A stretch of 64,000 nt of DNA from Bryopsis sp. KO-2023 (GCA_030272585.1 BSYQ01000004.1:1116001-1180000); one strand, 5' to 3'; shown: positions 52,272 to 64,000, numbered from the stretch's first letter. Numbers and translations are program-made. Notes: generated from the sequence alone by a model not told the origin.

Positions 52272-55245
52272 ATGAACGCTGTTCTTTTTCATGCGGCGTT
52301 TGCCTTGCTGGTCGCAACAACGCCCGTTTTCTCAGGAGTGTCAGGTAGCATTAGTTTCGTTGTTTTGGCTGGTACTCGTGACTTTTCCGTTCGACTGTGC
52401 GCCCTGTCATTTTGACAGGGTGGAGTTTTGCAGCATCTCCACGAAACAGAGGCTGGAGCCGGCAGGTGGGCCGATCTATTGCGATTGTCAATTCTGTTTT
52501 TTTGGGGAAGGGCTGAGGTCTTGACGACTACTCGCCTCGTTCAGGAGACTTACTTGACGGAATCCGATCCGATCAGCGCCGCCGCCATCGCAAGGAACCT
52601 GCTTCAAGACCCAGGCCTATTCGTCAAGGTACGCCAGGTCCATATGTTCTCAGTACCGTTCCGATCAAGTGCGTTTAATGATTCTGAAAATTTTTCGTTT
52701 AATGTGATTTTTCTGTCCAAACAGGGAATATGCCGCGAGGATTGCGACAAACTGAATGCTGATCTCTACTCTGCCGCCGTTTCTGGGGACTCCGAAAAAG
52801 TGAAGGTACTTTTTTTTTGGTTGCTTTTGTATTGAAGCCAAACAAGAAACTGCATTGTTTGATGCGAAGAAGATGGCAAGCCAAAGTGGAGGTGTGCTTG
52901 TTGATTTTCAGGAGCTGCTTTCAGAGGGGGCGGATCCGTCATCCACGCATGGAGACTTAAATTTGACTCCATTGCATGTTGCTGCTTTCAAGGATCATGT
53001 GGAAATTGTTGAAATGCTGATTGAAAAAGGTGATTGGCTTCTTTCTTTTGCATGCAGATTGATTCATGAGAAACAGAAAAATTCTCCCTGCATTTCCCTA
53101 AGGGCACCTGATTCAGATAAGGACCATTGAAGCAAGAAGAAATAAGGAATGCGAAAAACTATTGGATGGCATATCTCAATACGAGAAACACGAGTGCATT
53201 GGGATGGACTGAAATTCCTTCCACCTGCTACTTTTTGAACAATATGGGGCTGAAAGAATCTTTCTGCAAAACAAAGCAGTCCCATGTGCCATGCAATATT
53301 ACTATTGCATAATATATTTTTTGCAACCAGCACAGTTATGCTTGGAAAAGAGCCCCTGACAGCAGGTGGTGGTTCGAGTATCTTTTTTCTTAGACAAAAG
53401 CATAGCGACAAGGCCTCCGTTCTGTGTTGTGTCACTTTGTAAGTTCATTCAGTTTGTAAGGGCAAATTTTAATGCTGTTTTCAACGAATGTTGATGTAGG
53501 GGCCACTGTGGATGCTCAAAACAGTGAAGATGTAACTGCATTGTTTTTTGCTGCACAAGAGGGTCACTTGGAAATTGCCAGGGTCTTGGTCGAAGCAGGT
53601 AAATTCTTATGGAGAAACTCCATTATTTTTTGGCAGGAATTGTAGAACGTAGCCGCACCCCAAACTGCATTTTTGCAGTGTGTTTCTTTTCTTGCTATTT
53701 GCCGAGTGGTACTTTGTTTGAAAAGATACATAGTTCTGTATTTTAATTGTTTGGGGTCTTGGGGCCACTTTCAGCTGTTGAAAAAAAAGATGCCACCACC
53801 ATCTTCTTTTCCTCCTGGAAGGGCTGCAACATACACATTCAATTCTGGATTCGAAAACCACAAAAGAGCTGAAAATTCTGGCTGCAGGCCAGGCTATTTT
53901 TTCAAACTGCTGAACATCAGTGAAATTTAAAGTTGGAGGATTCTTCTTACTGGTACAAATGCTGGTATAATGTTTTCAGAAACTTCAGAGCGAAACATCA
54001 CTCCCTTTTTTTTTTTCGATTTTTTTCAAGAATGTATGTTGAGGTACAGTGGATGTGGTGACAAATGCACAAGCTTTGTGATTTGTTGTGGAGTTTCTTT
54101 TTTCAGGTGCAACTGTGGATTTGGAAATAGACACGGGAGCCACCCCTTTGTTCATTGCGGCACAAAATGAAGAAGCTGAAATTGTAACGTTTCTCCTCGA
54201 ATCAGGTGGTCTATTGGGAAAACTTGTCGTTCCCATGAAGACTCCTCATCTTCTGGGGTGTGTGTGTGTGTGTGTTTTATTAGGGAATTTTCAATCTACC
54301 CCCACACCCCTTTTGTATCTTTGTTTGCACAAAGAAAAGGAAATATTGTTTGAACAGCGTCATCGCTTTTGTAACCAAGGTCCCAGTGTTTTCTCTTGCT
54401 CTTGTTACTGTATTGATTTTCTAAAAACCACCAACAGATTTTGAGCTCCAAAATACAGGTTTTCTTTTCTTGTTGCCTTTGTTGTTGCCAAATTACACAA
54501 TTCAAATGCAAAATATTCTGCAAACCAGATTGAAATTGTATGCTTACGTATCGGCTCAATTGTTTGTTGCTCCACTTGCAAAGTTCTTGCCAACAAGGTT
54601 CATTCAGAGCTGGTGACATTCAATAGATACCCCTATCTTTCCACAATGAATATCTGCAGCTACGATCCTGATTATGGGGGGTTGGCGTTTTATGTTTCAG
54701 GGGCAACTGTGGATTTGGAAACAGACATCGGAGCCACCCCTTTGAGTGTTGCAGCGGAAAATGATAGATTGGAAGTGGCAGAGTTTCTCCTTGAATCAGG
54801 TGCCCTTCTGTGAAAACTCCTGTTGTCAATGCCACTTTTTGCATCAGTCTTCTGGAATGTTTTGAGTAGAGGCTTTGTGATTTGTTCCACAGGTTCCAGT
54901 GTGAATGCTCGTGATGTTGATGGTCAAACGCCCTTGCACTTTGCTTCCTCTGCTGGAAACCCAGAGTTGGTTCAATTACTATTGGACAATGGAGCTGAAA
55001 TAGATGCCCAGGCTGAGAATGGGGAAACCCCATTGTCTCGGGCAGCCATTTATGGGAGTGGCGAAGCCATTGAAGTTTTGAAAAATGCTGGTGCAGATCT
55101 CAATATCACGGACAAATATGGCAATACGATCGAAGATGGAATCTGTTGGTGTTTGAAGATCACTGATCCAAGCATATTAGGCTGCAGGGAAGGAACATGC
55201 GGTGAAGGAGAGATAGAACGCCTCAAACAAATTCTGAAAGGTTAA
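52272..55245 (+). CDS. secreted ankyrin-repeat protein, exon-per-repeat structure
   Basis: Exon 1 52272-52344 encodes a signal peptide, MNAVLFHAAFALLVATTPVF, ending in phase 1. Later exons: one ending at 52628 (IARNLLQDPGLFVK), 52725-52805 (GICREDCDKLNADLYSAAVS...), 52912-53029, 53500-53598, 54107-54205, 54701-54799 and 54893-55245. Three of these are exactly 99 nt in phase 1 and each encodes one 33-residue ankyrin repeat (e.g. TALFFAAQEGHLEIARVLVE). The last exon holds two or more repeats and a Cys-containing tail (CWCLKITD, CREGTCGEGE). The tail and layout match the ankyrin gene at 29.9-31.6 kb. The exon or exons between 52344 and about 52540 are not resolved. The protein probably acts outside the cell or in the endomembrane lumen; its partner is unknown. 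Confidence 0.78.
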
Positions 55246-55880
55246 TGTCACAATCGTGTGTGTTGGATTTCTTTTCATTTGGGCAATTGTATTAAGTGTG
55301 CGGTGCTTCTTTCGACTTTGTGTGCCTTACCCTTTTCATTGAATGAGTTTCCAGTGATTTTTTTTAGGGATGGTGTCCGAACATTCCGCAAATCTCGTAC
55401 AGAATTGCCTTTGCCATGTGGAGGATAGATCAATCAGTTTTTTTAGGTGTGGAGTATATAAAACTTTTTAAGATCAGCAGAGCCAGGTGGTCGTGTCAAT
55501 GTTTGGTGCAACTGAGGGGCTAAAAAAAGTTCGAAAAAAATATTGTTTCAGAGTACTGTTGCATTCTTTTCTTTTCTTTGATTGGGGTATTTCCCCACCT
55601 CAGAACGGTCAGTCTCAACATCCTGACTCTTTTTCCACTTTCAAGAACACAATTGTTTCCCTAGTGTCTCCTGAGACAGTGCTTTGCCTGGAGCTGGAAA
55701 AAGAAAAAAGGTCAAAACAAATTAATCGGGTGGCCAGACACCGTTTCTTTTCAGTTGCTTTGTATGAAAATTTCGTGCAGTCTACGGAGAAGATTCTCGA
55801 AAGTTGTCACCTGGCTTTCCTCCGAAAATGGAGAGCTGGAATTTTCTTCCAATATCGAGTGCCGCCTCAAAAGTCCCAAC
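55246..55880. other. intergenic, 3' flanks of converging genes
   Basis: Between the ankyrin stop and the last resolved exon of the minus-strand RRM gene. The remaining 3' exon or exons of the RRM gene should lie here but I cannot place them. Confidence 0.35.
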
Positions 55881-58036
55881 CTTCGTGCAGAGTTGTTGTA
55901 GGTAATGAAGCCAAATCCTTTTGATGCCATGGTACCTTTTTCTCGAATCACCTTTCACATTAAAAAAAAACCCACAAAAAAACAGGAAGCCAATCATGCA
56001 CTGCAACAAAACCCAAGGGAAGAATAAACAAAAAGTCTTCGTGGGAAAAAAATATTTTTTAAAATTTCGCCAAAAAATCAAAAGGTGTCATTGTGCCTTT
56101 TATTTCTCACAGTTGCATCTCTGATTGGCCCAATTTGCAAAAACAAAGTTGATAGATCGACTTCGTCGACATCGGACCCAAGGTCTCCAACGAAAATGGA
56201 TGCTGGAGTTTCTTTGCCAGGGTGCCTTTCTTTTTGCAGAGCTCTATTGAAAAGGGCCGATGCAGGCTGTAAGGAAAAGAAAAAAACATTGAACAAAAAA
56301 TCAATCGATGTAGTTTTGGAGTGCAAGAAAATACCTTTCATTTTTTGACCCCACCCCCTCCCCGCTTTAAAAAATAAATAAAATTGTTTTCCAGCTACCC
56401 AATTCTCAAAAAAAATAATAATAATTTAGTTTAACCTCAAGGTCAAAGCTTTGACACAAACCAACAAAAATAAATAAATTTTAAGCTTGCAAAAATAGAA
56501 TGAAACAAAGATGGATCACCTGGTGGACTGGGACTGTCTGCTTTTTCTGACGGCTGAAATAGCTTCTTGAAGGTGGTGGCATGGGGTCCCTGCCAAACTT
56601 AGCATGAGGAAAATTTTGAGTGGAAGCAAAATGTCCAGCGGGAAAATCCACAAAAGCGTGAGGAGCGCAAGGCCTCATTGTTGGAGGAGGAGGTCTCTGC
56701 ATGAACATTTCATTTCCCTGAATTATAGAGCAGTCGACGCTTCAGAATTTTTCTTGGGGGGGGAGTTCTAAGGTTCTGTTTTAAATAGAGAAACGCACAA
56801 GAGGCATTTGAGAAAACCTTGAAAAAAAATTCCATTCAAATTTTCGTCCAATTAAAATTCTCAGAAAGAATCTTCTGAATCAAAACAAAACAAACAACAT
56901 TTACATTGTGTAGGAGATGCCGCTCTCCTATTACAACGAATATATAATGATCCAATCTATTCCCATAGAATCAATTGTCTAATCTGAATTGCCTTTCGTA
57001 AATAAAAAGCCACCCGATAAATGTTTTGTTGATTAAAAAACCCTTTAATCTTCTGAATCCGCAGCTGCTCTTTCAATTTTATTTCCCCATGTCGGAATTA
57101 TTTGAATAATTCAGGCATTGCTCGCTTCATTTTTGATATTTTTGTGTTCCCACAACAGGAGTCTCATTCTTGCACAGCTTCACAAATTCCTTCAAAATTC
57201 TTAAGCAAAAAAAATAATCTTTTCTTCGATGATTTTGTGTGAGTACCGGAAGCATCGAATGTACAGGAATAAATTCCTGAAAATTTTTATTCCAAGGACC
57301 TGTGCCCATTCCACAAGAGTCCTCTTTCAGAGAAAAACAACAAAAACATCCACAAACAAAAAAAATATTTCAAAGAATCCTTGGACACACGTCAAGTGTT
57401 CTAGTGTCAATGAGGAAACTAAAAAAAAAAAATCGGACCATTCCATCATTTTTCAACAAATAATTTAAGGAAAAACGTTGATCTCATATAATATATTGTC
57501 TTGACTGACTGACTTCTGAAATTGTTTGATATTGTACATGCTGTAAACTAAGCCTCTTGATGCCTTGTATGGACCATTTCTTTTCAATTTTGTTTATTTT
57601 GCACATTTTTGAGGAGTAAGGTTGAAACTGATACTCCTTTTTTGTTTTCGCAATTTTTGGTGTTTCTTTTTCCAACATCAAAAAAGAAAAATTCTGAGCT
57701 GTGATCAATTTTAACACAAAAATTCTTTATCCCCCTTCATTTCCAAGAAAACAGGCACTTTTTAATTCTTCAATACAGGATTTTTCATCCCCCAAATAAC
57801 CAACCTTTCCCTGGTGGAGGGCCTCTCGGTAGAACTGCGAACAACGGGTTCATGGGCTCTTGAATGATTTTTTTCATTGGCTGGTCGGTGAAATTAGGAA
57901 TCAAATTGTCTTGGACAGGTGCTGGGTTGTTAAGATGGTGGAAAGGGGGGGTTGGCTCCCTGTTGCGAAACTGATTCCTTTTTTCCACCTGTGGGGTTAG
58001 ACCTTTAAGATCGGGATGCACTGCAAGCCACTCCTC
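55881..58036 (-). CDS. RRM RNA-binding protein, partly resolved
   Basis: Minus-strand exons: 58036-57805 (EEWLAVHPDLKGLTPQ..., Pro/Asn-rich, phase 1 end), 56717-56520 (Pro/Met-rich, MRPCAPHAFVDFPAGHF), 56266-56111 and 55951-55881. The last three join in phase 0: VHQ|PASALF and IRDAT|VIREKG. Together they give an RRM with RNP2-like SIFVGDLGS, the acidic helix EVDLSTLFLQIGPI, and RNP1-like KGFGFITY. The first listed exon does not join the second in phase, so at least one exon between 56720 and 57800 is missing, and both gene ends are unresolved. Low-complexity Pro-rich regions beside a single RRM are common in splicing and 3'-end factors; a specific assignment is not justified. Confidence 0.6.
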
Positions 58037-58465
58037 CTTGGAAAGACAAAAAAAGCAAAAAAGCAAGTGAGCATATTCTCTTTGAAAATTCAAGATAACT
58101 TTTATTTCTTTCAACCCCTCAAAAAAAAAACAAAAAACCCCAACAAATCCCACAAAAAAGTGAAAAAAGAGAAAGGGACATCCGGTTGCTTCATTAGTAA
58201 TACTACATTCACTTTTTCCCTGCAATGTGTAACAAGAAAAACACAATTTTTTCTCAATCGAGGGGGACATCATCTGCCACATCAAAATAAATGCCACAAC
58301 ATTTCCTTTCTCAGTTTTCTTTCTTGTATTAGTCACATTCTCAATATCCTTGCCCCTTATAACATTGCAGAGCGAATTCTCGGTTCCAATGCTGCTAAAC
58401 AAGGAGGGGTACAGAAGGGAAAAACATTTTTACATTGTGTAATCACAATACCATAAGTTGAAAAG

Positions 58466-58546
58466 TGTTGCGAGTGGGATTTGAACCCACGCCCTTTCGG
58501 ACTGGAACCTTACTCCAGCGCCTTGGACCAACTCGGCCATCGCAAC
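58466..58546 (-). tRNA. tRNA-Leu (anticodon AAG)
   Basis: 81 nt on the minus strand including the discriminator A. Acceptor stem GTTGCGA pairs with TCGCAAC. The A box reads TGGCCGAGTTGG and the B box GGTTCAAATCC. Anticodon stem CTGGA/TCCAG encloses loop GTAAGGT, giving anticodon AAG. A long variable arm (TCCGAAAGGGC) is the class II feature expected of tRNA-Leu. No intron. A run of four T follows the 3' end (58461-58464), a pol III terminator. Confidence 0.95.
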
Positions 58547-58812
58547 GATATCTCTCCTTTCGGAACGAATATATACCATTTTTTTGTTTCTTGCAGAACC
58601 TAATTTTTGTCTGAACATTACGGAAGGTCAATCCACGCTCCGTTGTACAAGGAGGACTGTGGACCTCGCTATAAACGCGCGACTTCCTGTTATCGGTTTG
58701 TCCCTGGGTTGTTCCGCAAACCACCACCTGAGGAGTCAAGTCGCGCGGGACTCTAACATTATTTCGTTTATTTTGAACTTGTCGAGGTCAGAAGGGCACC
58801 CACGAGTTTTCT
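58547..58812. other. tRNA 5' flank, nothing recognised
   Basis: Short spacer between the tRNA and a weak coding candidate. Confidence 0.3.
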
Positions 58813-59255
58813 TCAGACAGGTGAGTGGTTGAACGATGAAGTTTTTGAAGGAGGGGGTTGCGTGACGGCAATGCCGAGAGGAGCCGAAGAGATAGACATC
58901 TCAATTCGACTCTTCTCGTGTCTTTCTTTCACACTTCGTGGCGGATAGCTCCCGGCCAAACCTCTCAGCAATGTTAGGACGGCGCGGCATTCTTTAGCCG
59001 CGTTCGCTATTCGTTCAACGAACCACGACCGTGCTGGTTTCGAAGGCAACAGAAACTCAGCCGCCGTCGCCACAATATCCTTGCTGACCGACATGAAAAC
59101 CAAATCGGTGTCGACCTCAATGGTGAGGGCGACGTTACGAGGGGCGATGTGGTCATGTGGCAATTCAGTCTTCCAATGTTGAATTGGAACAGCGATTTGG
59201 CCTTGCGACGCTGTGCGCAGGTCTGCCTTTTGTTCCTTGTGTGAGGTGGAGAATG
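58813..59255 (-). CDS. candidate exon of an unidentified protein
   Basis: A minus-strand frame is open from an acceptor-like TAATCAG near 59256 to the stop at 58813, about 147 codons with no early ATG. The translation has protein-like composition: QIAVPIQHWKTELPHDH, then VALTIEVDTDLVFMSVSKDI, then SWFVERIANAAKECRAVL. I recognise no family. It may be the last exon of a gene whose upstream exons lie between 59256 and 59900. Confidence 0.3.
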
Positions 59256-59939
59256 CTGATTACAAGTGTCCATATTATTTTGCACACAAGATTGGGAAAG
59301 GTGGGGGAAGGGGGGAGGAGGTTGGTGAACAGTATTGTCGGAGATGGGCTTTATGAGCGAATTTTAAAATATTTGTGATTTTGCAATCACCTGCACAATG
59401 TAGCATTGTTTTTTTGTTTGCAACCACCTTTGAAATTAGCGAAATTGGTATAAAAAGGAGCATGTGAAGTATTTTCTGCGCGACCTCATCTTGAGCACGC
59501 AACCCCAAATTCCGCTCAATCAAATCAAGCAGTGGCCCATTAGTGGTTTAAAAAAGGAGCACAGAATTCAACTGATTGAATGCATCGAACGATTTCGTGT
59601 TTGCCCTGTCCTGGTTTAGAAAGTGATAAATGGAGGGGGACCAAAAGCAACGAGTTCTCCATCTTTAACGGAAACTAATTCTAGTTCCAACCACAACAAA
59701 ATGACTACAATCTAAAGACCTAGAGCACAATATCTCCAAACCGCCTGATGCACATTTCGTCACAGCCTACTCAATCCAGTGACTATCAAGGACTGCTGCT
59801 CCGTTGTTTTTCCAGCAGTCAAGTGCATTATCCAGCTGAGTTTGGGTACCCGTCAAATACAAGTATCTTCCATTTCCAACCCAAACGAGTTTCTACGAGG
59901 GTTCGCCCACAGACCTCCCTCGACAGGAACAATTCCAGC
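59256..59939. other. intergenic, no gene recognised
   Basis: AT-rich, with no splice-bounded frame that I can support. The right end is the 3' flank of the minus-strand dehydrogenase. Confidence 0.4.
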
Positions 59940-61284
59940 TCATCCAAAGGCAGACTTCGTCAGTCTCAGGGTGATATCTTGTGGGCAACATTTGCTGGAG
60001 GTTCTCACCACAAATAAGGCTGCTTCAGCAACGTCCTCAGGGTCCATCATATTCTCAGGGATGGCACCCACCTTGGCACTGCAAACAAACATACAGTCAT
60101 GATGCCGTCGCAACCTTTACCAGCCCCAATTCCCCATATCCACTGCACTACCTAGAAAGAAGAAAATAACTGCCCCCCCCCCAAAAAAAAAAGAAAAAAA
60201 AGACGCCCTCTTGACTCAACCATATGTTGAATGTAAGCTGTAAAGCTCTGCCAATTTTCTGAGTAGAAGTAATTCAGCCAATAGTGTGGAAATTCAAAAA
60301 AGTCAAACGATCAGTTAGCTTGGATGTACAATTCCTCAGAACTTTTTCTATGAAACACCACTCACGTCATCTCCGTCCTGACCATTGCTGGATTGATGCA
60401 GCATACTTTGATGTTGTCTCGTCGCAAATTTTCGTAGCACGACAGGGACCAGCCCCTCATCCCCCATTTGCTGGCAGCATAGGCACACATGTTGGTCATG
60501 GGCTCCACACCAGCCACACTGCAGATGTTGATAATAGCCCCGTCGCTTTTCTCAACCATGGAGGGAGAGAATCTACGGGTAAGACGCATCGGGGCCAGCA
60601 AATTCACTTTCATCATCTGCCCAAAAACCAGCACTTTCAATCATAACATTTGTCCATTCTGGGTTATTAGTGTACATTCTTGATAGACAGGTATGTTAAT
60701 GCTTTTCCTCCCCCCCCCCCTCCCCCCTTTTTTCAAAAAACAGAGAACTCCATCCTGGCAATTTTCTTCCCTAGGGTTGCCCTCAAAATCAAATGATTGG
60801 TTATCAGATTTCTAGCACTCAGCATTCTGGACCTCCACCCCTCAAAGGAAACCTTTCCCCACATTTCAGGGAGGGGGGGAGCTGAGTGTTCCCAATCAAG
60901 CATTGATCGATGAATGGCGCTATGTGTGACTGTCAACCCTTTTTGACGCTTTACCTCGTCCCAGTCGTCAGGATCCCCGTCCTTCGGAGTGTTTCCCCCC
61001 GACCCGAAGCCTCCTGCGTTGTTGACGAGAACATCGACACCACCGTGCGACTTCAAGACAGTGTCAGTAAAGCTGTCGACGGCAGCGGTGTCCGCAAGAT
61101 CTACAGAAAAAGTCTCCACTTTCTCTGCTCCATGTCCCTTGCACTCTTTGGCGACCTGCTCCAGTTTCTCTTTGGACCTGGAAACGAGAATCAGGGAGGC
61201 TTTCTCCTTCGAGAACGACGTCGCGATCGTTTTGCCTATTCCACGGCTTGCGCCTGTGACGACACAACACTTCCCAGCCAGCAT
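59940..61284 (-). CDS. short-chain dehydrogenase/reductase (SDR), classical type
   Basis: Minus-strand exons 61284-60955, 60616-60366 and 60078-59940 join in phases 0 and 2 for 239 residues, a usual SDR length. The start MLAGKCCVVTGASRGIGKTI carries the TGxxxGxG dinucleotide-binding loop. VDLADT and VLVNNAGG (NNAG motif) follow. Exon 2 has NLLAPMRLTR, the catalytic Ser region IINICSVAG and YAASK (Tyr-x-x-x-Lys), then CCINPAMVRTEM. The C-terminus AALFVVRTSSKCCPQDITLR resembles uncharacterised NADP-dependent SDRs that act on small carbonyl or alcohol substrates. No targeting peptide is evident, so cytosolic. The substrate cannot be inferred. Confidence 0.88.
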
Positions 61285-61824
61285 TCTGCGTGCCAACTCC
61301 GGTGGAGGTGTAGAGGAGGGCTTGGAGGGATCGTTACCACGGAAGGCTCGTCACGATAAAGGGGGATCGTTCGAGGCGCACGCACAACCCAACCGACGTT
61401 GAGTGCTTAAGGCTGCGTTTTTTGGCAGATTGTGCATCGTTTTTCAGATCATGACACCAAGAAACCAACATTTTGTAACAGTAGAAAACCCAAATCATAT
61501 TTTGTCACTTGTTCTCTCTGTTTGTGTGTTTGTGCCCAGGAAGGTGGGGGGATAGAGAGTCGGATTGGGCAAGCGCCACAAATTGGACCGGGGGGCGGTC
61601 CTTGCGACCGGTCTGCAGTCTGGAAATATGTTCACTTGTGACCGGCATCTCGTGTTCGTGTGGGACAGACATGGACGCTCGGTCAGACAAAGTTGCAATC
61701 ATAACAAAATTGGGAAATCTAAGTGTTCATTTGAAAACGAAGGTTGCTGGATGTCAGACGAGATGTACGGTACAGTCCTTTGACCTGGCTGCGATTTTCT
61801 GGAACTGGGGGTGTGCTTGCAAGG
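61285..61824. other. divergent promoter region between SDR and Der genes
   Basis: About 540 bp between two divergent start codons. The frame of the following gene is open back to 61744 but without ATG. No other gene is supported. Confidence 0.45.
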
Positions 61825-63848
61825 ATGAAGTCTACTGGCCTGGTCACCACGAGCAACTTTCGCTGCTCTTTTCCTAAAACCAAGCGCCTGAGACGCATAA
61901 ACACCGCTGCGCCCTCCGAAAGCGACCGTCTCGCCGAATCACTCAGTCGAAGGCTGTCGGAATTGGATGTCGAGGAGGCAGCGCCACAGGGGCACGTTTT
62001 CGAAGCTGAGGTCGCAACGGCGTCCGAGAAAACAAGACCAGTCACGGCGGAAACTTTCGAAGCGTTTGGTTCCGGAGGATACACTGACCCCACCGCCATA
62101 CCCGACGAATGCCTTCCAAAAGTGGCGATTGTAGGGAGGCCAAATGTTGGGAAATCTGCTTTGTTTAATCGGTTCTCCAAGACCTCCACTGCCATTGTCT
62201 ATGATAAGCCCGGGGTAACGAGGGACCGACTTTTTGTGCGAGCCTTCTGGGGAAACAAAGAGTTCACTCTGATCGACACTGGAGGATTGCCAGACGCCAG
62301 GCATGTGGATGGAGTGTTCCCAGAGGGGGATGTTGAGCAGGATGAAGAAATACCCATTGGGGTGGAAATTCAAGTGGCGATGGCTGTGGAGGAGGCCGAT
62401 GGAGTAGTAATGGTGGTGGATGGACAAGTAGGGCTCACGGGCAGCGACCAGGAAATCATGGATTGGCTGAGAACCCAGCATTCCGACAAACCGCTGGTGT
62501 TGGCGGTGAATAAATGCGAGAATTACCGTTCAGCCGATGAAATGGCATCGGGATTCTGGGAGTTAGGAATTGAGCCTTTTCCAGTTTCGGCGATCAGTGG
62601 ACTGGGAACTGGAGATCTGCTGGATGCTCTAGTTCCCAACTTGCCGCCCCCAAAACCAGTGACAGAGGAAAACGATAAAGAAGCCATCACTACTGTGGCG
62701 ATTCTTGGAAGGCCAAACACAGGGAAGAGTTCTTTGTTGAATTTGCTGGTGGGGGAGGATAGGTCGATCGTTAGCAGGGTGGCGGGGACGACGCGTGATG
62801 CTGTGGATGCTGAGTTTTCACTCCCTGGGGGTCAGAAAGTGAAGGTGGTCGATACAGCGGGTGTCCGGAGAAGGATGGCCGTGTATGGGTCAAAGGATAA
62901 GGTGAATATGTGACTGAAAGGGCAATATTTGTTATGGCGATGAGCCAGTCAGTTAGCACTCGATGTCAGACGGAGGTCCTTTCAGAATAACTACCGACAT
63001 GAACAGGGTGAAAATGCACACCTGCGACTATGTCCGGAAGAAGCGGTGTTTTCTATTTTTCATGATTGCATACCTTCATGCAGATCGACAGTTCCATCGT
63101 GAAACGTTTTGATGTCAGAAAGCATGTGCAGAAAGAAATTTATGTGTGGGGCCTCATCTGACAGCGCACAGGCGCGTTCTCCATTTGAAACTACAGATTT
63201 CGTATTCCCTTCTTGAAGCTAAATGTATTTTTTTGATATCAGGTTGAACCCATGATGGTGGAGCATGCCATGCGTGCGATGAGACAAGCCAACGTCGTAG
63301 TTTTGATGGTCGACTGCGAGGAGGGAGTAACACAACAAGATTTCCGACTTTCCTTACTGGCTGCCGAAGAGGGCTGTGCAGTCGTAGTGGTAGCTAACAA
63401 ATTCGACCTCGTCGAAAACGGGGACCGGGAGGAAGTCCGAGAAAACGTTAGAGCGGAGTTACGTGAAGTTGGATGGGCTCAAGTGGTGGTGACTTCGGTC
63501 CGGGATGAGAATCCGGTCAAAGCAATCACTCGGGCGATTCTGGCGGCCGACCGTGCCCACCAACGGAGGATAACCACCGCCACTTTCAACATGGTTATCA
63601 GGGATGCTGTGAACTGGAGGCCACCCCCAGCAGGGAAGAACGGCCGAAAAGCTAGAATATACTATGCGACTCAGCCATCTGCGAGGCCGCCGACGTTCGT
63701 GCTGTTTGTTAATGATACGAACATGTTTTCGGATGATTACAAACGGTACTTGAAAAAGCAGTTGAGGGAGAACATTGGGTTCAATGGGACGCCCATTCAT
63801 TTGGTGTTCAGAGGGAAACCATCGAGAGCTGTTGGTGAGTTGAGGTAG
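61825..63848 (+). CDS. DER: plastid GTPase Der (EngA), two tandem G domains
   Basis: Exons 61825-62901 and 63243-63848 join in phase 0 (GSKDK|VEPMM) for 560 residues. The first about 90 residues are Arg/Ser/Thr-rich, a transit peptide. Domain 1: VAIVGRPNVGKSALFNR, KPGVTRDR, DTGG, G4 VNKCE. Domain 2: AILGRPNTGKSSLLNLL, VAGTTRDAVD, VVDTAGVRRR, G4 ANKFD. A C-terminal KH-like domain ends with FVLFVNDTN, YKRYLKKQLRENIGF and GTPIHLVFRGK, as in bacterial EngA. Der assembles the large ribosomal subunit; in algae and plants the plastid form matures chloroplast ribosomes. The length is close to plant orthologues. The segment after DTAG is somewhat shortened before the intron compared with bacterial Der, so the exact splice could be checked. 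Confidence 0.93.
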
Positions 63849-64000
63849 GAAGCGGCGGTTTGTTTTTCGTTTTGACCAAGTTTTATATTGGGGTCGGGTG
63901 CATTTGCGTATGGATGCTGGGTTAGCTTATGATGGTTATGGCGAGTGTCGGTCGCGTTTTTTTTTTTTTGGCTAGTGAATTTCATTATAGAGTTGAGGGC
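63849..64000. other. 3' flank of the Der gene
   Basis: No feature beyond a T-run at 63958-63969. Confidence 0.4.

Noticed and set aside
1-64000. CRISPR array
   Set aside because: No regularly spaced direct repeats of 23-47 bp were seen; the genome is eukaryotic.

Overview
The window reads as nuclear DNA of a green alga or another member of Viridiplantae with a primary plastid. It encodes chlorophyll a/b light-harvesting (LHCII-type) proteins with a short transit-like N-terminus and no signal peptide, a pheophorbide a oxygenase-like Rieske protein, a Der GTPase with a plastid-type leader, a 14-3-3 protein and a cytosolic-type tRNA-Leu. Most genes are split by short GT-AG introns in all phases. 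Intergenic DNA is rich in A/T and G homopolymer runs. I cannot name the species.

Region by region. 1-7.5 kb: 3' part of a Ty3/gypsy chromovirus. It carries gag, pol with a C-terminal chromodomain, small ORFs before gag and a coiled-coil/Cys ORF after pol. Neighbouring ORFs overlap by stop-start ATGA or are only a few bases apart. 7.5-9.0 kb: decayed end of a second LTR element with a well-defined LTR. 9.9-10.8 kb: unidentified membrane protein. 10.8-13.5 kb: homopolymer-rich DNA. 13.6-15.9 kb: five-exon 14-3-3 gene. 18.2-20.2 kb (minus): PAO/TIC55/PTC52-type oxygenase. 21.4-26.7 kb: intronless 1768-residue protein with a coiled coil, a GAF-like segment, many short Gly-Val/Ile-Gly repeats and a C-terminus resembling the dynein stalk/microtubule-binding region.

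27.9-38.5 kb: the most unusual region. Four genes encode six GTPase domains that resemble the animal interferon-inducible IRG (IIGP) family. Two genes have one domain (minus strand) and two have tandem domains (plus strand). A secreted ankyrin-repeat gene lies among them, with a relic copy of its promoter and first exon. The cluster shows recent duplication, mosaic gene conversion, shared 3' flanks and variable membrane-targeting first exons.

39.8-41.5 kb: sulfotransferase with a probable GC-AG intron. 42.4-43.3 and 49.8-50.7 kb: two LHCII genes in inverted orientation encoding identical proteins. Between them on the minus strand is a secreted Ala/Cys-rich protein gene. 52.3-55.2 kb: second secreted ankyrin gene, built largely of 99-nt one-repeat exons. 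55.9-58.0 kb (minus): RRM protein gene, partly resolved. 58.5 kb: tRNA-Leu(AAG). 59.9-61.3 kb (minus): three-exon short-chain dehydrogenase. 61.8-63.8 kb: two-exon plastid Der (EngA) GTPase.

Perfect palindromes of 19-38 nt recur in the intergenic DNA. One appears as an insertion relative to its duplicated paralogous flank, which suggests fold-back templated insertion. The PAO-like enzyme, LHCII pair and Der all serve the chloroplast. The IRG-like cluster and secreted ankyrin proteins are candidates for a defence or membrane-remodelling role, but that is inference. Exon boundaries were placed by hand from splice consensus, phase and protein similarity.
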